This document shows, in pieces, positions 55,988 to 63,869 of a stretch of 64,000 nucleotides of DNA; the first letter of the stretch is position 1; each line of letters begins with the position of its first letter. The position numbers and the translations under genes were made by a program. The notes below the pieces were generated by a model. It saw only the letters and a list, made by a program, of their open reading frames with translations. It was not told where the DNA came from and did no database searches. Origin of the DNA: Williamsia faeni (lineage in GTDB: Bacteria > Actinomycetota > Actinomycetes > Mycobacteriales > Mycobacteriaceae); the NCBI GenBank assembly GCA_003202005.1, contig QJJF01000010.1, positions 62,001 to 126,000 on the forward strand, read 5' to 3'.

Positions 55988-57397
55988 ATGTACGCAGGCA
56001 GCAGAGATCTGGCGATCCTGACCGGCCCGCGCTTGGCCACAACGCATGCCCCGTTCCTTATCCAACCTGTCGGGGGCACAGGCGAACTCGCGCAGTATCG
56101 GGCGCTTCGCCACGAGGCGTTCGTCGTACGGCAAGAGCTGTTTGCCGGATCCGACCACGACGAACTCGACGATGATCCCCGCACCGTGGTGCTCTGTGCG
56201 ACGGCATCCGACGGCACCGTGCTCGGTGGGGTGCGGCTCGCGCCGGCCACCGCCGACGACATCGGATGGTGGACCGGAAGCCGGTTGGTGGTGGCACCGA
56301 CCGAACAGGCCCGAGGGGTCGGTCCGGCGCTGGTGCGGGCGGCGAGCGCACACGCAGAGAGTTCCGGTGTCCTGCGGTTTGATGCCGCCGTACAGCAGCG
56401 GTACCGGTCGATGTTCACCTCGCTGGGGTGGCAGCACACCGGCGACGTCGACGTGGCGGGCGTATCCCACGCCGCGATGCGCTGGCCGATCAACAAGATC
56501 GAACGTCTCGTCACAGCCACCAAGGCGATGCTGGCCGAAGTGCTGGCGCCGCTGGCGGAACAATCGATGGGATTGGGGCCCAGCGGATTCCGTGGTGACG
56601 ACGGCACCCCTGTCCCAGGCAGCGATCTGATCGCAGCCTGCGACGCGATCATCCCATCGATGGTCGAACGTGACCCCGAATGGGCCGGGTGGTGTGCGGT
56701 ACTGGTCAATCTCAACGACCTGTCCGCGATGGGCGCCACCCCGGTCGGTCTACTCGACGCGGTGGGGGCACCCACCCGATCGCAACTGACGAGAATCATT
56801 CGTGGGATGGCCAGAGCCGCTGCAGCCTGGGGTGTTCCGGTCCTCGGCGGTCACACGCAGGCAGGTGTCCCGGCGTCGTTGTCGGTCACCGCGCTCGGCC
56901 GCACGTCCAGGCCGATACCTGCCGGGGGTGGACGCGTCGGGCACGACCTGCGGCTCACCGCCGATCTCGGGGGCAATTGGCGGCCTGGATATGCCGGTCA
57001 GCAATGGGATTCCACAACGACGCGCAGTTCCGAGGACCTGGCGCGGATGGGATCGTATGTGCAGCGGGCAGCACCGGCCGCTGCGAAGGACGTCAGCATG
57101 GCCGGGCTTGTCGGCACCACCGGAATGCTGGCCGAGGCCTGCGGAACCGGTGCGCTCCTCGATATCGACAGTATTCCAAGGCCTTCCGGAGTTGCGATGG
57201 GCGAGTGGGTCACCGCCTTTCCGGGATTCGCCATGATCACGGCAGACGCGCCGGGCCGGGAGGTCCCCGATGCGGGACCGGCAACCGGTGCGGTCTGCGG
57301 ACAACTCATCGAAGGCCGTGGCGTCAGCCTGCGTTGGCCCGACGGCACGATCACACAAGCGGTGCAGGGCACCGTCACAGGATTGGGAAAAGCATGA
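55988..57397 (+). CDS. MSMEG_0567-type GNAT acetyltransferase fused to an Sll0787-type AIR synthase-like domain
   Basis: The 469-aa protein begins at ATG 55988. Residues about 20-165 form a GNAT N-acetyltransferase domain (YRALRHEAFVVRQELFAG; RLVVAPTEQARGVGPALVRA). Residues about 185-465 resemble aminoimidazole ribotide synthase/selenophosphate synthetase ATP-binding folds (DDGTPVPGSDLIAACDAIIP; NLNDLSAMGATPVGLLDAV; GGHTQAG). Both occur as separate genes in cyanobacteria (sll0786 and sll0787), so the fusion indicates consecutive steps. It overlaps the nitrilase gene by 4 nt. Confidence 0.85.
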   Translation: MYAGSRDLAILTGPRLATTHAPFLIQPVGGTGELAQYRALRHEAFVVRQELFAGSDHDELDDDPRTVVLCATASDGTVLGGVRLAPATADDIGWWTGSRLVVAPTEQARGVGPALVRAASAHAESSGVLRFDAAVQQRYRSMFTSLGWQHTGDVDVAGVSHAAMRWPINKIERLVTATKAMLAEVLAPLAEQSMGLGPSGFRGDDGTPVPGSDLIAACDAIIPSMVERDPEWAGWCAVLVNLNDLSAMGATPVGLLDAVGAPTRSQLTRIIRGMARAAAAWGVPVLGGHTQAGVPASLSVTALGRTSRPIPAGGGRVGHDLRLTADLGGNWRPGYAGQQWDSTTTRSSEDLARMGSYVQRAAPAAAKDVSMAGLVGTTGMLAEACGTGALLDIDSIPRPSGVAMGEWVTAFPGFAMITADAPGREVPDAGPATGAVCGQLIEGRGVSLRWPDGTITQAVQGTVTGLGKA

Positions 57398-58287
57398 GCA
57401 CAACAATTTCTGTCGCGTCGGCTCAGTTCGGCCGCGACATGGAACAGGCGTACCGGACGATCGGTGCGCTCATCGAACAGGCGAATGAGCGGGGCAGTGA
57501 CCTGCTTGTTCTCCCAGAGGCGGCGTTGGGCGGCTATCTACCCAGTCTGGGTGGGGGCGACGAGAGTCCGGAGGCACGTCAGCGCAGGCTCGAAAGTCTG
57601 CCACCGGCACTTGAGCTGGGTGGCCCGGAACTGGCCCGGGTCATTGCGATGGCCGGCGACATGACAGTGACGTTGGGCTTCTGTGAGGCCGATGGCGACA
57701 TCCGCTACAACGCCGCCGTCACCCTGTGCGGCGACGGGATCCTCGGATCGTATCGCAAGGTCCATCAACCACTGGGTGAAAACCTTTGCTATTCAGCCGG
57801 TTCGGAGTATCGGACCTTCGAGACGCCGGTCGGTCGGATGGGAATGCAGATCTGCTACGACAAGGCATTCCCGGAGGCTGCCCGGGCGTTGTCGCTCGGC
57901 GGAGCAGAAATCATCGCGTCGATTTCGGCCTGGCCGACGTCGCGGACCAACACCACACCCAACATGGACGACGACCGCTGGAAGCAGCGGTTCGACATCT
58001 ACGACCGGGCCCGCGCGCTGGAGAACCAGTTGATCTGGGTCGCATCGAATCAGGCCGGAACCTTTGGTTCCCTTCGATTCGTGTGCAGCGCGAAGATCGT
58101 TGGTCCCGGTGGTGAGGTACTCGCCGACACCGGCACCGAGGAGGGCCTCGCGACGGCAACACTCGACGTCAAGGAAGCGATGCGAGCAACCCGCGGCGGC
58201 GGTATGTACAACCTGCGGGATCGACGCCCCGAGCTCTACGGCAGTGTCACCGAGCCCAATCGAGTCGAGGAACTGACCTATGCCTGA
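57394..58287 (+). CDS. Sll0784-family nitrilase / carbon-nitrogen hydrolase
   Basis: The 297-aa protein contains the intact nitrilase triad: Glu42 in LVLPEAALGG, Lys122 in SYRKVHQP and Cys154 in MGMQICYDKAFPE. It is the Nit1C-type nitrilase, which in Pseudomonas fluorescens NCIMB 11764 is genetically linked to growth on cyanide. The natural substrate in actinobacteria is unknown. The ATG at 57394 overlaps the preceding stop. The following gene begins 8 nt before its end. Confidence 0.9.
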   Translation: MSTTISVASAQFGRDMEQAYRTIGALIEQANERGSDLLVLPEAALGGYLPSLGGGDESPEARQRRLESLPPALELGGPELARVIAMAGDMTVTLGFCEADGDIRYNAAVTLCGDGILGSYRKVHQPLGENLCYSAGSEYRTFETPVGRMGMQICYDKAFPEAARALSLGGAEIIASISAWPTSRTNTTPNMDDDRWKQRFDIYDRARALENQLIWVASNQAGTFGSLRFVCSAKIVGPGGEVLADTGTEEGLATATLDVKEAMRATRGGGMYNLRDRRPELYGSVTEPNRVEELTYA

Positions 58288-58597
58288 GATGAACTTCACC
58301 GTCCGCTGGCCGGATGGCTCACAGCAGCAATGCTATTCACCATCCCTGGTGATGCACGATTTCCTGGAACCGGACGTCGACTACCCGTTGGGGGAGTTCG
58401 TATCCCGCAGCACCGAGGCCCTGACCATCGCCAGCGAACGCGTCCGCGCGAAGTTCGGTTTCGCCTGCACGTCCGCGGCAGCGCAGATCGAGGACATCGA
58501 GGCGGCAGCGAGAAAGATGCCCGACGGGCAGGTCCGGGTGCTGGCGATGACCGGTGCCGAATTGATCACGCCCACACAGGCAGGACAGCAGTCATGA
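58280..58597 (+). CDS. MSMEG_0570 family nitrogen-starvation response protein
   Basis: The 105-aa protein has the family pattern MNFTVRWPDGSQQQCYSPSL, VMHDFLEPDVDYPLGEFVSR and ERVRAKFGFACTSAAAQIED. It overlaps the nitrilase gene by 8 nt and the flavoprotein gene by 4 nt. The two short beta-rich and helical parts suggest a small binding or carrier protein, but no function is established. Confidence 0.87.
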   Translation: MPEMNFTVRWPDGSQQQCYSPSLVMHDFLEPDVDYPLGEFVSRSTEALTIASERVRAKFGFACTSAAAQIEDIEAAARKMPDGQVRVLAMTGAELITPTQAGQQS

Positions 58598-59877
58598 ACG
58601 ATTCACCAGCAGGAACTCCGGCGGTCGAGGAGGTGCCGGTGGTGGTCATCGGTGCCGGACAGGCCGGACTCTCGGTCAGTTGGCATCTCACCCAGCGAGG
58701 TGTTGCCCACGTGGTGCTCGAACGCGACACCATCGCTCATGAATGGCGCGACGGCCGCTGGGACAACTTCACTCTCGTCACCCCCAACTGGCAGTGCAAG
58801 CTGCCGGGATACGAATACTCCGGTGACGATCCGAACGGCTTCATGACCCGGGACCAGGTCTACGCCTGGGTCCGGGACTATGCGCGAACGTTCGATGCCC
58901 CAGTACGCGAACATGTTTCGGTGACATCGGTCAGCCGGCGCGCCGCCGGTGGATTCGACGTCATCACCACGGCCGGGCGACTACACGCGCAGCAGGTGGT
59001 GGTCGCGGTCGGTGGCTATCACACGCCGGTGGTCCCGCGGTTCGCCGAGAAACTGCCTGACCGGATCCTGCAAGTACATTCGTCGCAGTACCGCGGCGCC
59101 GATCAGCTCCCTGCCGGCGCTGTGCTGGTCGTCGGTTCCGGTCAGTCGGGCGCGCAGATCGCCGAGGACCTGCACCTGGCCGGACGGAAAGTGCACTTGG
59201 CCACGGGAAGTGCCCCGCGGGTGGCCCGCTTCTACCGGGGTCGTGACTGTGTCGCCTGGCTGCACGAGATGGGTGTCTACGACGTCTCGATCGACCAGCA
59301 TCCGGGTGGACTGTCCAAACGTGAGAAGACCAATCACTATGTGACGGGCCGCGATGGTGGACGTGACATCGATCTACGCGCGTTCGCCCGCGACGGTATG
59401 CAGCTGCACGGCAGATCCACCGGGCTGGTGGGAACGACGATGACCTTCGCGCCCAACCTGGCCAAGAACCTCGCCGGCGCCGACGCCGTCAGCGACGCGA
59501 TCAAGAACGACATCGACGCCTACATCGAGCGCACCGGCATCGATGCGCCGACCGAACCGCGATACGTCCCGGTGTGGACGCCCGAAACCGAAGTGACCGA
59601 ACTGGATCTGGCGACCACCGACATATCGGCGATTGTCTGGTCGATCGGCTTCCGGACCGACTACCGGTTCCTCAAGGTGGGGGTCTTCGACGGAGAGGGC
59701 ATGCCGACCCACAACCGTGGGGTGACGTCGACGCCGGGTGTGTATTTCCTCGGTCTGCCATGGCAGCACACCTGGGGGTCGGGGCGATTTGCGGCCATCG
59801 CACGTGATGCCGAGTATCTGGCGGACCAGGTGACCGCAGGGCGTGTTCCGAGCGCACCGGCCAGAGCGAGTCACTAG
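58594..59877 (+). CDS. MSMEG_0569 family flavin-dependent oxidoreductase
   Basis: The 427-aa protein resembles flavin-containing monooxygenases: FAD motif VVVIGAGQAGLSVSWHL near the N-terminus, TLVTPNWQCKLPGY, and a second Rossmann motif VLVVGSGQSGAQIAEDL for NADPH, with WSIGFRTDYRFL and a C-terminal GLPWQHTWGSGRF. N-oxygenation or oxidative chemistry on an amino-containing intermediate is plausible. Its ATG overlaps the preceding stop, continuing the coupled operon. Confidence 0.88.
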   Translation: MNDSPAGTPAVEEVPVVVIGAGQAGLSVSWHLTQRGVAHVVLERDTIAHEWRDGRWDNFTLVTPNWQCKLPGYEYSGDDPNGFMTRDQVYAWVRDYARTFDAPVREHVSVTSVSRRAAGGFDVITTAGRLHAQQVVVAVGGYHTPVVPRFAEKLPDRILQVHSSQYRGADQLPAGAVLVVGSGQSGAQIAEDLHLAGRKVHLATGSAPRVARFYRGRDCVAWLHEMGVYDVSIDQHPGGLSKREKTNHYVTGRDGGRDIDLRAFARDGMQLHGRSTGLVGTTMTFAPNLAKNLAGADAVSDAIKNDIDAYIERTGIDAPTEPRYVPVWTPETEVTELDLATTDISAIVWSIGFRTDYRFLKVGVFDGEGMPTHNRGVTSTPGVYFLGLPWQHTWGSGRFAAIARDAEYLADQVTAGRVPSAPARASH

Positions 59878-59888
59878 GCTCATCGGCT

Positions 59889-60725
59889 ATGGCACCTATT
59901 CGAGTTGCCGCACTGGCAGGCCACTTCGGCAGGGATGTCGAGCGGGCGGTGAGCAAGATCGTCGGGATCATCGAGGCGGCCGCGCGCGACGGCATCGACC
60001 TGTTGGTGTTGCCAGACGCGTCGATCGGTGGCTACATCGGTGACCTGCGATCACCGGACATCGATCACCTGCCGCCCACAGTGGACACCGATGGTCCGGA
60101 ACTGACGAGGATCGCGGAGGCCGCGGGACCGATGACGGTGTGTGTGGGATTCACCGAGGCCTCGGAGGGCAAGCGGTACAACACCGCGGTCTGTCTGTCC
60201 GGTGATGGCATCTTGGGCCTGCACCGCAAAGTCCATCAGCCGGCCGGTGAATCGTTGGCTTACGCAGCGGGTGACACCTTCGCCGCCTTCGACACCCCGG
60301 TGGGCCGGATCGGAATGCTGATCGACTACGACAAGACGTTTCCGGAATCAGCCCGCACGTTGGCGCTCGACGGCGCAAGGATCATCTGTGCTCTGTCGGC
60401 GTGGCCGGCGAGCGTCACCGATCGTGCCTCGCGGCTACCCAACGACCGCCAGTCCCGGCTGTTCGACCTGTACGACGCGGCCCGGGCAGCGGAAAATCAG
60501 GTGGTGCTGGTGTCGTCGAACCAGACCGGCGTGATGGGTAAGTTGCGGTTCCTCGGGCAGGCCAAGGTGGTCGGTCCCGGCGGCGAGGTGCTCGCGAAGA
60601 CATGGGCCAAAGGTGGAATGGCGATGTGCGACATAGACATCGATGCCGAGATCAACCGCGCCCGGACCGTGCTGCATCACCTGGAAGAGCGGCGCATCGA
60701 CGCATACTGGCAGGACAATCCTTGA
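59889..60725 (+). CDS. Nitrilase-fold pseudoenzyme, paralogue of the upstream nitrilase
   Basis: The 278-aa protein has clear full-length similarity to the product at 57394-58287 (ILGLHRKVHQPAGESL; TPVGRIGMLIDYDKTFPESARTLAL; VVGPGGEVLAKTW). However, the catalytic Glu is Asp43 (LVLPDASIGG) and the nucleophilic Cys is Asp146 (LIDYDK instead of ICYDK), while Lys114 is retained. Hydrolysis through a Cys thioester is therefore impossible in the usual way. It may be a non-catalytic partner or have a new activity. It starts 11 nt after the flavoprotein gene and overlaps the glycosyltransferase gene by 4 nt. Confidence 0.85.
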   Translation: MAPIRVAALAGHFGRDVERAVSKIVGIIEAAARDGIDLLVLPDASIGGYIGDLRSPDIDHLPPTVDTDGPELTRIAEAAGPMTVCVGFTEASEGKRYNTAVCLSGDGILGLHRKVHQPAGESLAYAAGDTFAAFDTPVGRIGMLIDYDKTFPESARTLALDGARIICALSAWPASVTDRASRLPNDRQSRLFDLYDAARAAENQVVLVSSNQTGVMGKLRFLGQAKVVGPGGEVLAKTWAKGGMAMCDIDIDAEINRARTVLHHLEERRIDAYWQDNP

Positions 60726-61810
60726 GAGTTTCATTGCTGACCTACTCCACCAAACCGCGAGGCGGGGTGGTCCACACGCTCAATCTCGCCGAGGCATTGG
60801 CCCAGGCCGGTGCAGACGTCACGGTCTGGTCGCTGGCGCGGGGCGGCGACCCGGGCTTCTTCCGCCCGGTGGATCCGGCCGTGACGGTGCGACTGGCCCG
60901 ATTCGACGACCTCGAAGGCGACACGGTCACCGACCGGATCGTCCGGTCGATCGCAGTCCTGGGCGATGAGTTCGATTCAGCTGCAGCGGATATCGTTCAT
61001 GCGCAGGACTGCATCAGTGCCAATGCGGTGGGTCGGTGCATCCGGACCATCCATCACCTCGATCAATTCACCACACCGGTGCTGGCCGCCTGTCACGAGA
61101 AGGCGATCGTCGAACCGTACGCCCGGATCTGCGTGTCCTCTGCGGTGGCACAGGAGGTCCGGCAGGGGTGGGGGTTTGAGCCGACCGTGATACCCAACGG
61201 TGTTCAGGCGTTGCGATTTGCGGATGCTGCCGGGGATGATCTGGAATCCGTTGCTGCGCGCCACCAATGGCGCGCCCATCTCGGAAAGTATGTGCTGGCG
61301 GTGGGTGGGATCGAACCCCGGAAGGGGAGCATCGACCTGCTCGATGCCTATGCCTTGATGCGGCGCGACGATCCGGACCTGCGGCTCGTCTTCGCCGGCG
61401 GTGAAACGCTGTTCGACTACCGAGGCTATCGAGCCGAATTCGACGGCCGGGCGAAAGAACTCGGCGTCGTACCGATTGTCCTGGGTCCGGTGCCCGACGA
61501 CACCTTGCCGGCACTGGTGGCCGCCGCCGCGGTGTTTGCGTTCCCGTCGACCAAAGAGGGTTTCGGCTTGGCTGCGATGGAAGCCCTGGCCGCCGGCACG
61601 CCGGTGGTGGCCCGCGATCTACCGGTATTGCGGGAGGTCTTCGGAGAGACGGTTCGTTACGCCCGGACCGTCGCTGATCTGGCATCGCAACTGACAGCAG
61701 CGATGGACATCGACCGGGTGAGGCAATCGGCCGGCCGGGAACTGGCAGGTGGACTGACCTGGGAGCATGCCGCCGAGCGCCACCTGGACTTCTACCGCTC
61801 CCTCCTCTGA
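60722..61810 (+). CDS. MSMEG_0565 family glycosyltransferase
   Basis: The 362-aa GT-B protein begins with LRVSLLTYSTKPRGGVVHTL from a TTG codon overlapping the preceding stop (TTGA). The donor-site half contains LAVGGIEPRKGSIDLLDAY, VVPIVLGPVPDDTLPALV and FPSTKEGFGLAAMEALAAG, typical of GT4 enzymes. It would attach a sugar to the product of the operon or to a carrier. It is the eighth and last gene. Directly downstream lies an inverted array of 21-bp repeats. Confidence 0.87.
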   Translation: MRVSLLTYSTKPRGGVVHTLNLAEALAQAGADVTVWSLARGGDPGFFRPVDPAVTVRLARFDDLEGDTVTDRIVRSIAVLGDEFDSAAADIVHAQDCISANAVGRCIRTIHHLDQFTTPVLAACHEKAIVEPYARICVSSAVAQEVRQGWGFEPTVIPNGVQALRFADAAGDDLESVAARHQWRAHLGKYVLAVGGIEPRKGSIDLLDAYALMRRDDPDLRLVFAGGETLFDYRGYRAEFDGRAKELGVVPIVLGPVPDDTLPALVAAAAVFAFPSTKEGFGLAAMEALAAGTPVVARDLPVLREVFGETVRYARTVADLASQLTAAMDIDRVRQSAGRELAGGLTWEHAAERHLDFYRSLL

Positions 61811-61823
61811 CCCCCGACCCCCG

Positions 61824-61970
61824 CCGTCGAGCGTGCCCATCGAACCGCCGAGCGTGCCCACATCACCGTCGAGCGTGCCCATCGAACCGTCGAGCGTGCC
61901 CACACCACCGCCGAGCGTGCCCATCGAACCGTCGAGCGGGCTGAAATCACCGTTCAGCGTGCCGAAAGTG
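61824..61970 (+). repeat. Seven tandem 21-bp repeats (left arm of inverted array)
   Basis: Seven consecutive 21-nt units follow the glycosyltransferase stop, of consensus CCGTCGAGCGTGCCCATCGA plus one base; units alternate between CCCATCGAA and CCCACATCA endings, and the last two are degenerate. All units keep a GAGCGTGCC core. Although one frame is open across them, the region has no ribosome-binding site, so it is treated as non-coding. Confidence 0.85.
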
Positions 61971-61986
61971 ATTGCACACGAACAGG

Positions 61987-62070
61987 TTAGGCACGTTCGG
62001 CGGTGATGTGGGCACGGTCGGCGGCGTTATCGGCACGCTCGGTGGTGAGGTGGGCACGCTCGATCACATC
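61987..62070 (-). repeat. Four inverted 21-bp repeats (right arm of inverted array)
   Basis: Four units with the reverse-complement consensus (GGTGATGTGGGCACGNTCGG core, variable) lie after a 16-nt centre. Read on the minus strand they show the same GAGCGTGCCCAC word as the left arm. Pairing of the two arms could build a very large stem at the end of the operon. The remaining spacer to 62224 shows no gene. Confidence 0.8.
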
Positions 62071-62224
62071 ATTCTGCTCCACGGAAAGCACTTGCCAGAT
62101 CGGGAGCCCGTCCTGCACACTGGACGACGTTCTGTTCCCGACAGTCAGGTTTTCAGTGAAGATCATCGACGGCCCCGCGTCCTAGCGCGCTGACACCGTT
62201 CGATTCGCCGCGTGCTGCGGTGGG

Positions 62225-62284
62225 ATGAGTTGTTGGCGCACTCCGTCACCATCCTCCTGGGAGCCCCATGCCTCCGCATTCTGA
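62225..62284 (+). CDS. Upstream ORF overlapping the ABC-F start
   Basis: An ATG at 62225, after a GGTGGG sequence, opens a 19-codon ORF (MSCWRTPSPSSWEPHASAF) that ends 17 nt inside the ABC-F gene, in another frame. The ABC-F ribosome-binding site (GGGAG at 62259-62263) lies within it. Several antibiotic-responsive ABC-F genes are controlled by short leader ORFs, so a regulatory role is possible but unproven. Confidence 0.4.
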   Translation: MSCWRTPSPSSWEPHASAF

Positions 62285-63869
62285 ATCCGCAATATCTCTC
62301 CGTGATGTCTGCCTTGATTGGCCCGACGGTACCTCCGCGCTGTCCAACCTGACGGTGTCTTTTGGCGTCGGCCACATCGGTGTCGTCGGTGCCAACGGAT
62401 CAGGCAAGTCGACCCTGCTGAAAGTCGTTGCGGGCGAGGTTGTTCCGACGTCGGGTTCGGTCACGGTCGGTGGTGAGACCGCGTACCTGCCACAAGATCT
62501 CACCTTGCAGACCGATGCCACGGTGACCGACCTTCTCGGTATCCGTGCTCGGCTGGATGCGTTGTCGGCGATCGAGGCCGGGTCCACCGATCCGGCGGAC
62601 TACGAAACGCTCGGCGACAACTGGGATGTGGAAGCACGGGCGCACCACGTCCTTGCCGAGGCCGGTATCGGGAGTCTTGGTCTGGACCGTGATGTCGACA
62701 CCTTGTCGGGTGGCGAAGTGATGCTGACCGCGATCGCCGGGTTACGCCTGAGGGATGCGCCGATCACGTTGCTCGACGAACCGACCAACAACCTCGATCG
62801 GGCCGCGCGGACGCGGCTCTACTCCCTGATCCGGAACTGGCCCGGGACCCTGCTGGTCGTGTCCCATGACACCGCGCTCCTCGAATTGATGGACACCACA
62901 GCCGAATTGCGCGACAACGAGATCACTCTGTTCGGAGGACCGCTCAGCGAGTACCGAGAACAGGTGCGGCTTCAGCAGGAGTCTGCGCACCAAGATCTGC
63001 GGTCGGCACAACAAGATCTGAAGGTTCAACAGCGACAACGGATCGACACCGAAACGAAGGTGGCGCGGCGCAGTCGGTACGGGAAGAACAACACCGGCCT
63101 GCCGAAAATCCTGCTCGGCGCGCGTAAGCGCAGTGCTCAGGAGACTGCCGGTCGGTTGCGTTCCGAAGGGAACAACAAGATCAATGACGCGCGGCGAGCG
63201 ATCGAGAGTGCCGCCGAACTGATCCGCGACGACAAGCACATTCGGATCGAGTTGCCCGATCCGGACGTCCCGGCTGGGCGCCGGTTGGCGGAAATACACA
63301 GTGGCGATTCGACGATCGTGGTCGCCGGACCGGAACGGATCGCACTCACCGGCGCCAACGGTTCCGGAAAAACGACGCTCCTACGAACGCTGTGGAATCC
63401 CGATCCACCCGAGGAGGGTCCGTACGCAGTGGCCCACACCGACCACATCGGTTACCTCGCACAGCGTCTCGATGACCTCGACGACGCCGCGAGTGTCCTC
63501 GACAACGTGCGATCCGCGGTACCCGACGCCGAGCCGAATGTCGTGCGCGCCAGACTGGCTCAGTTCTTGTTGCGCGGGGACGCGGTGGATCGGCTGGTGG
63601 GTGAACTGTCCGGTGGTGAACGATTCCGGGTGGCGCTGGCGCGACTGCTCCTGGCCACACCGCCGGTTCAACTACTTGTTCTCGACGAGCCGACCAACAA
63701 CCTCGACATCGACAGCGTCAACCAGTTGGTGGAGGCCCTCTCGGCGTATCGGGGCGGGATGCTGGTGGTCAGTCACGACGACGGATTCTTGGCCCGGCTC
63801 GGTATCTCGCGGTCGCTGGTGCTTGCCGGTGGGGTGGTGGAGTCCGGCGAACTCTTCAACACCGCGTAG
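62268..63869 (+). CDS. ABC-F family ATPase
   Basis: The 533-aa protein has two ABC domains without membrane segments: GANGSGKST with LSGGE and TLLDEPTNNLD in the first, GANGSGKTT with LSGGE and LVLDEPTNNLD in the second. A basic, coiled linker of about 80 residues (YREQVRLQQESAHQDLRSAQ...) separates them. ABC-F proteins act at the ribosomal E-site, as translation factors or antibiotic resistance proteins; which applies cannot be told. The ATG at 62268 has a GGGAG site. Its 3' end overlaps the convergent benE gene by about 97 bp. Confidence 0.85.
   Translation: MPPHSESAISLRDVCLDWPDGTSALSNLTVSFGVGHIGVVGANGSGKSTLLKVVAGEVVPTSGSVTVGGETAYLPQDLTLQTDATVTDLLGIRARLDALSAIEAGSTDPADYETLGDNWDVEARAHHVLAEAGIGSLGLDRDVDTLSGGEVMLTAIAGLRLRDAPITLLDEPTNNLDRAARTRLYSLIRNWPGTLLVVSHDTALLELMDTTAELRDNEITLFGGPLSEYREQVRLQQESAHQDLRSAQQDLKVQQRQRIDTETKVARRSRYGKNNTGLPKILLGARKRSAQETAGRLRSEGNNKINDARRAIESAAELIRDDKHIRIELPDPDVPAGRRLAEIHSGDSTIVVAGPERIALTGANGSGKTTLLRTLWNPDPPEEGPYAVAHTDHIGYLAQRLDDLDDAASVLDNVRSAVPDAEPNVVRARLAQFLLRGDAVDRLVGELSGGERFRVALARLLLATPPVQLLVLDEPTNNLDIDSVNQLVEALSAYRGGMLVVSHDDGFLARLGISRSLVLAGGVVESGELFNTA

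Noticed and set aside
61824-62070. CRISPR array.
   Set aside because: Units are contiguous, 21 bp, without unique spacers, and appear in both orientations; no cas genes are present.
61619-62193. Repeat proteins (MGTLDGG-type on minus, VGTLGGE-type on plus).
   Set aside because: The frames are open only because the repeat length is a multiple of three; no ribosome-binding site, and the minus frame runs through the glycosyltransferase gene.
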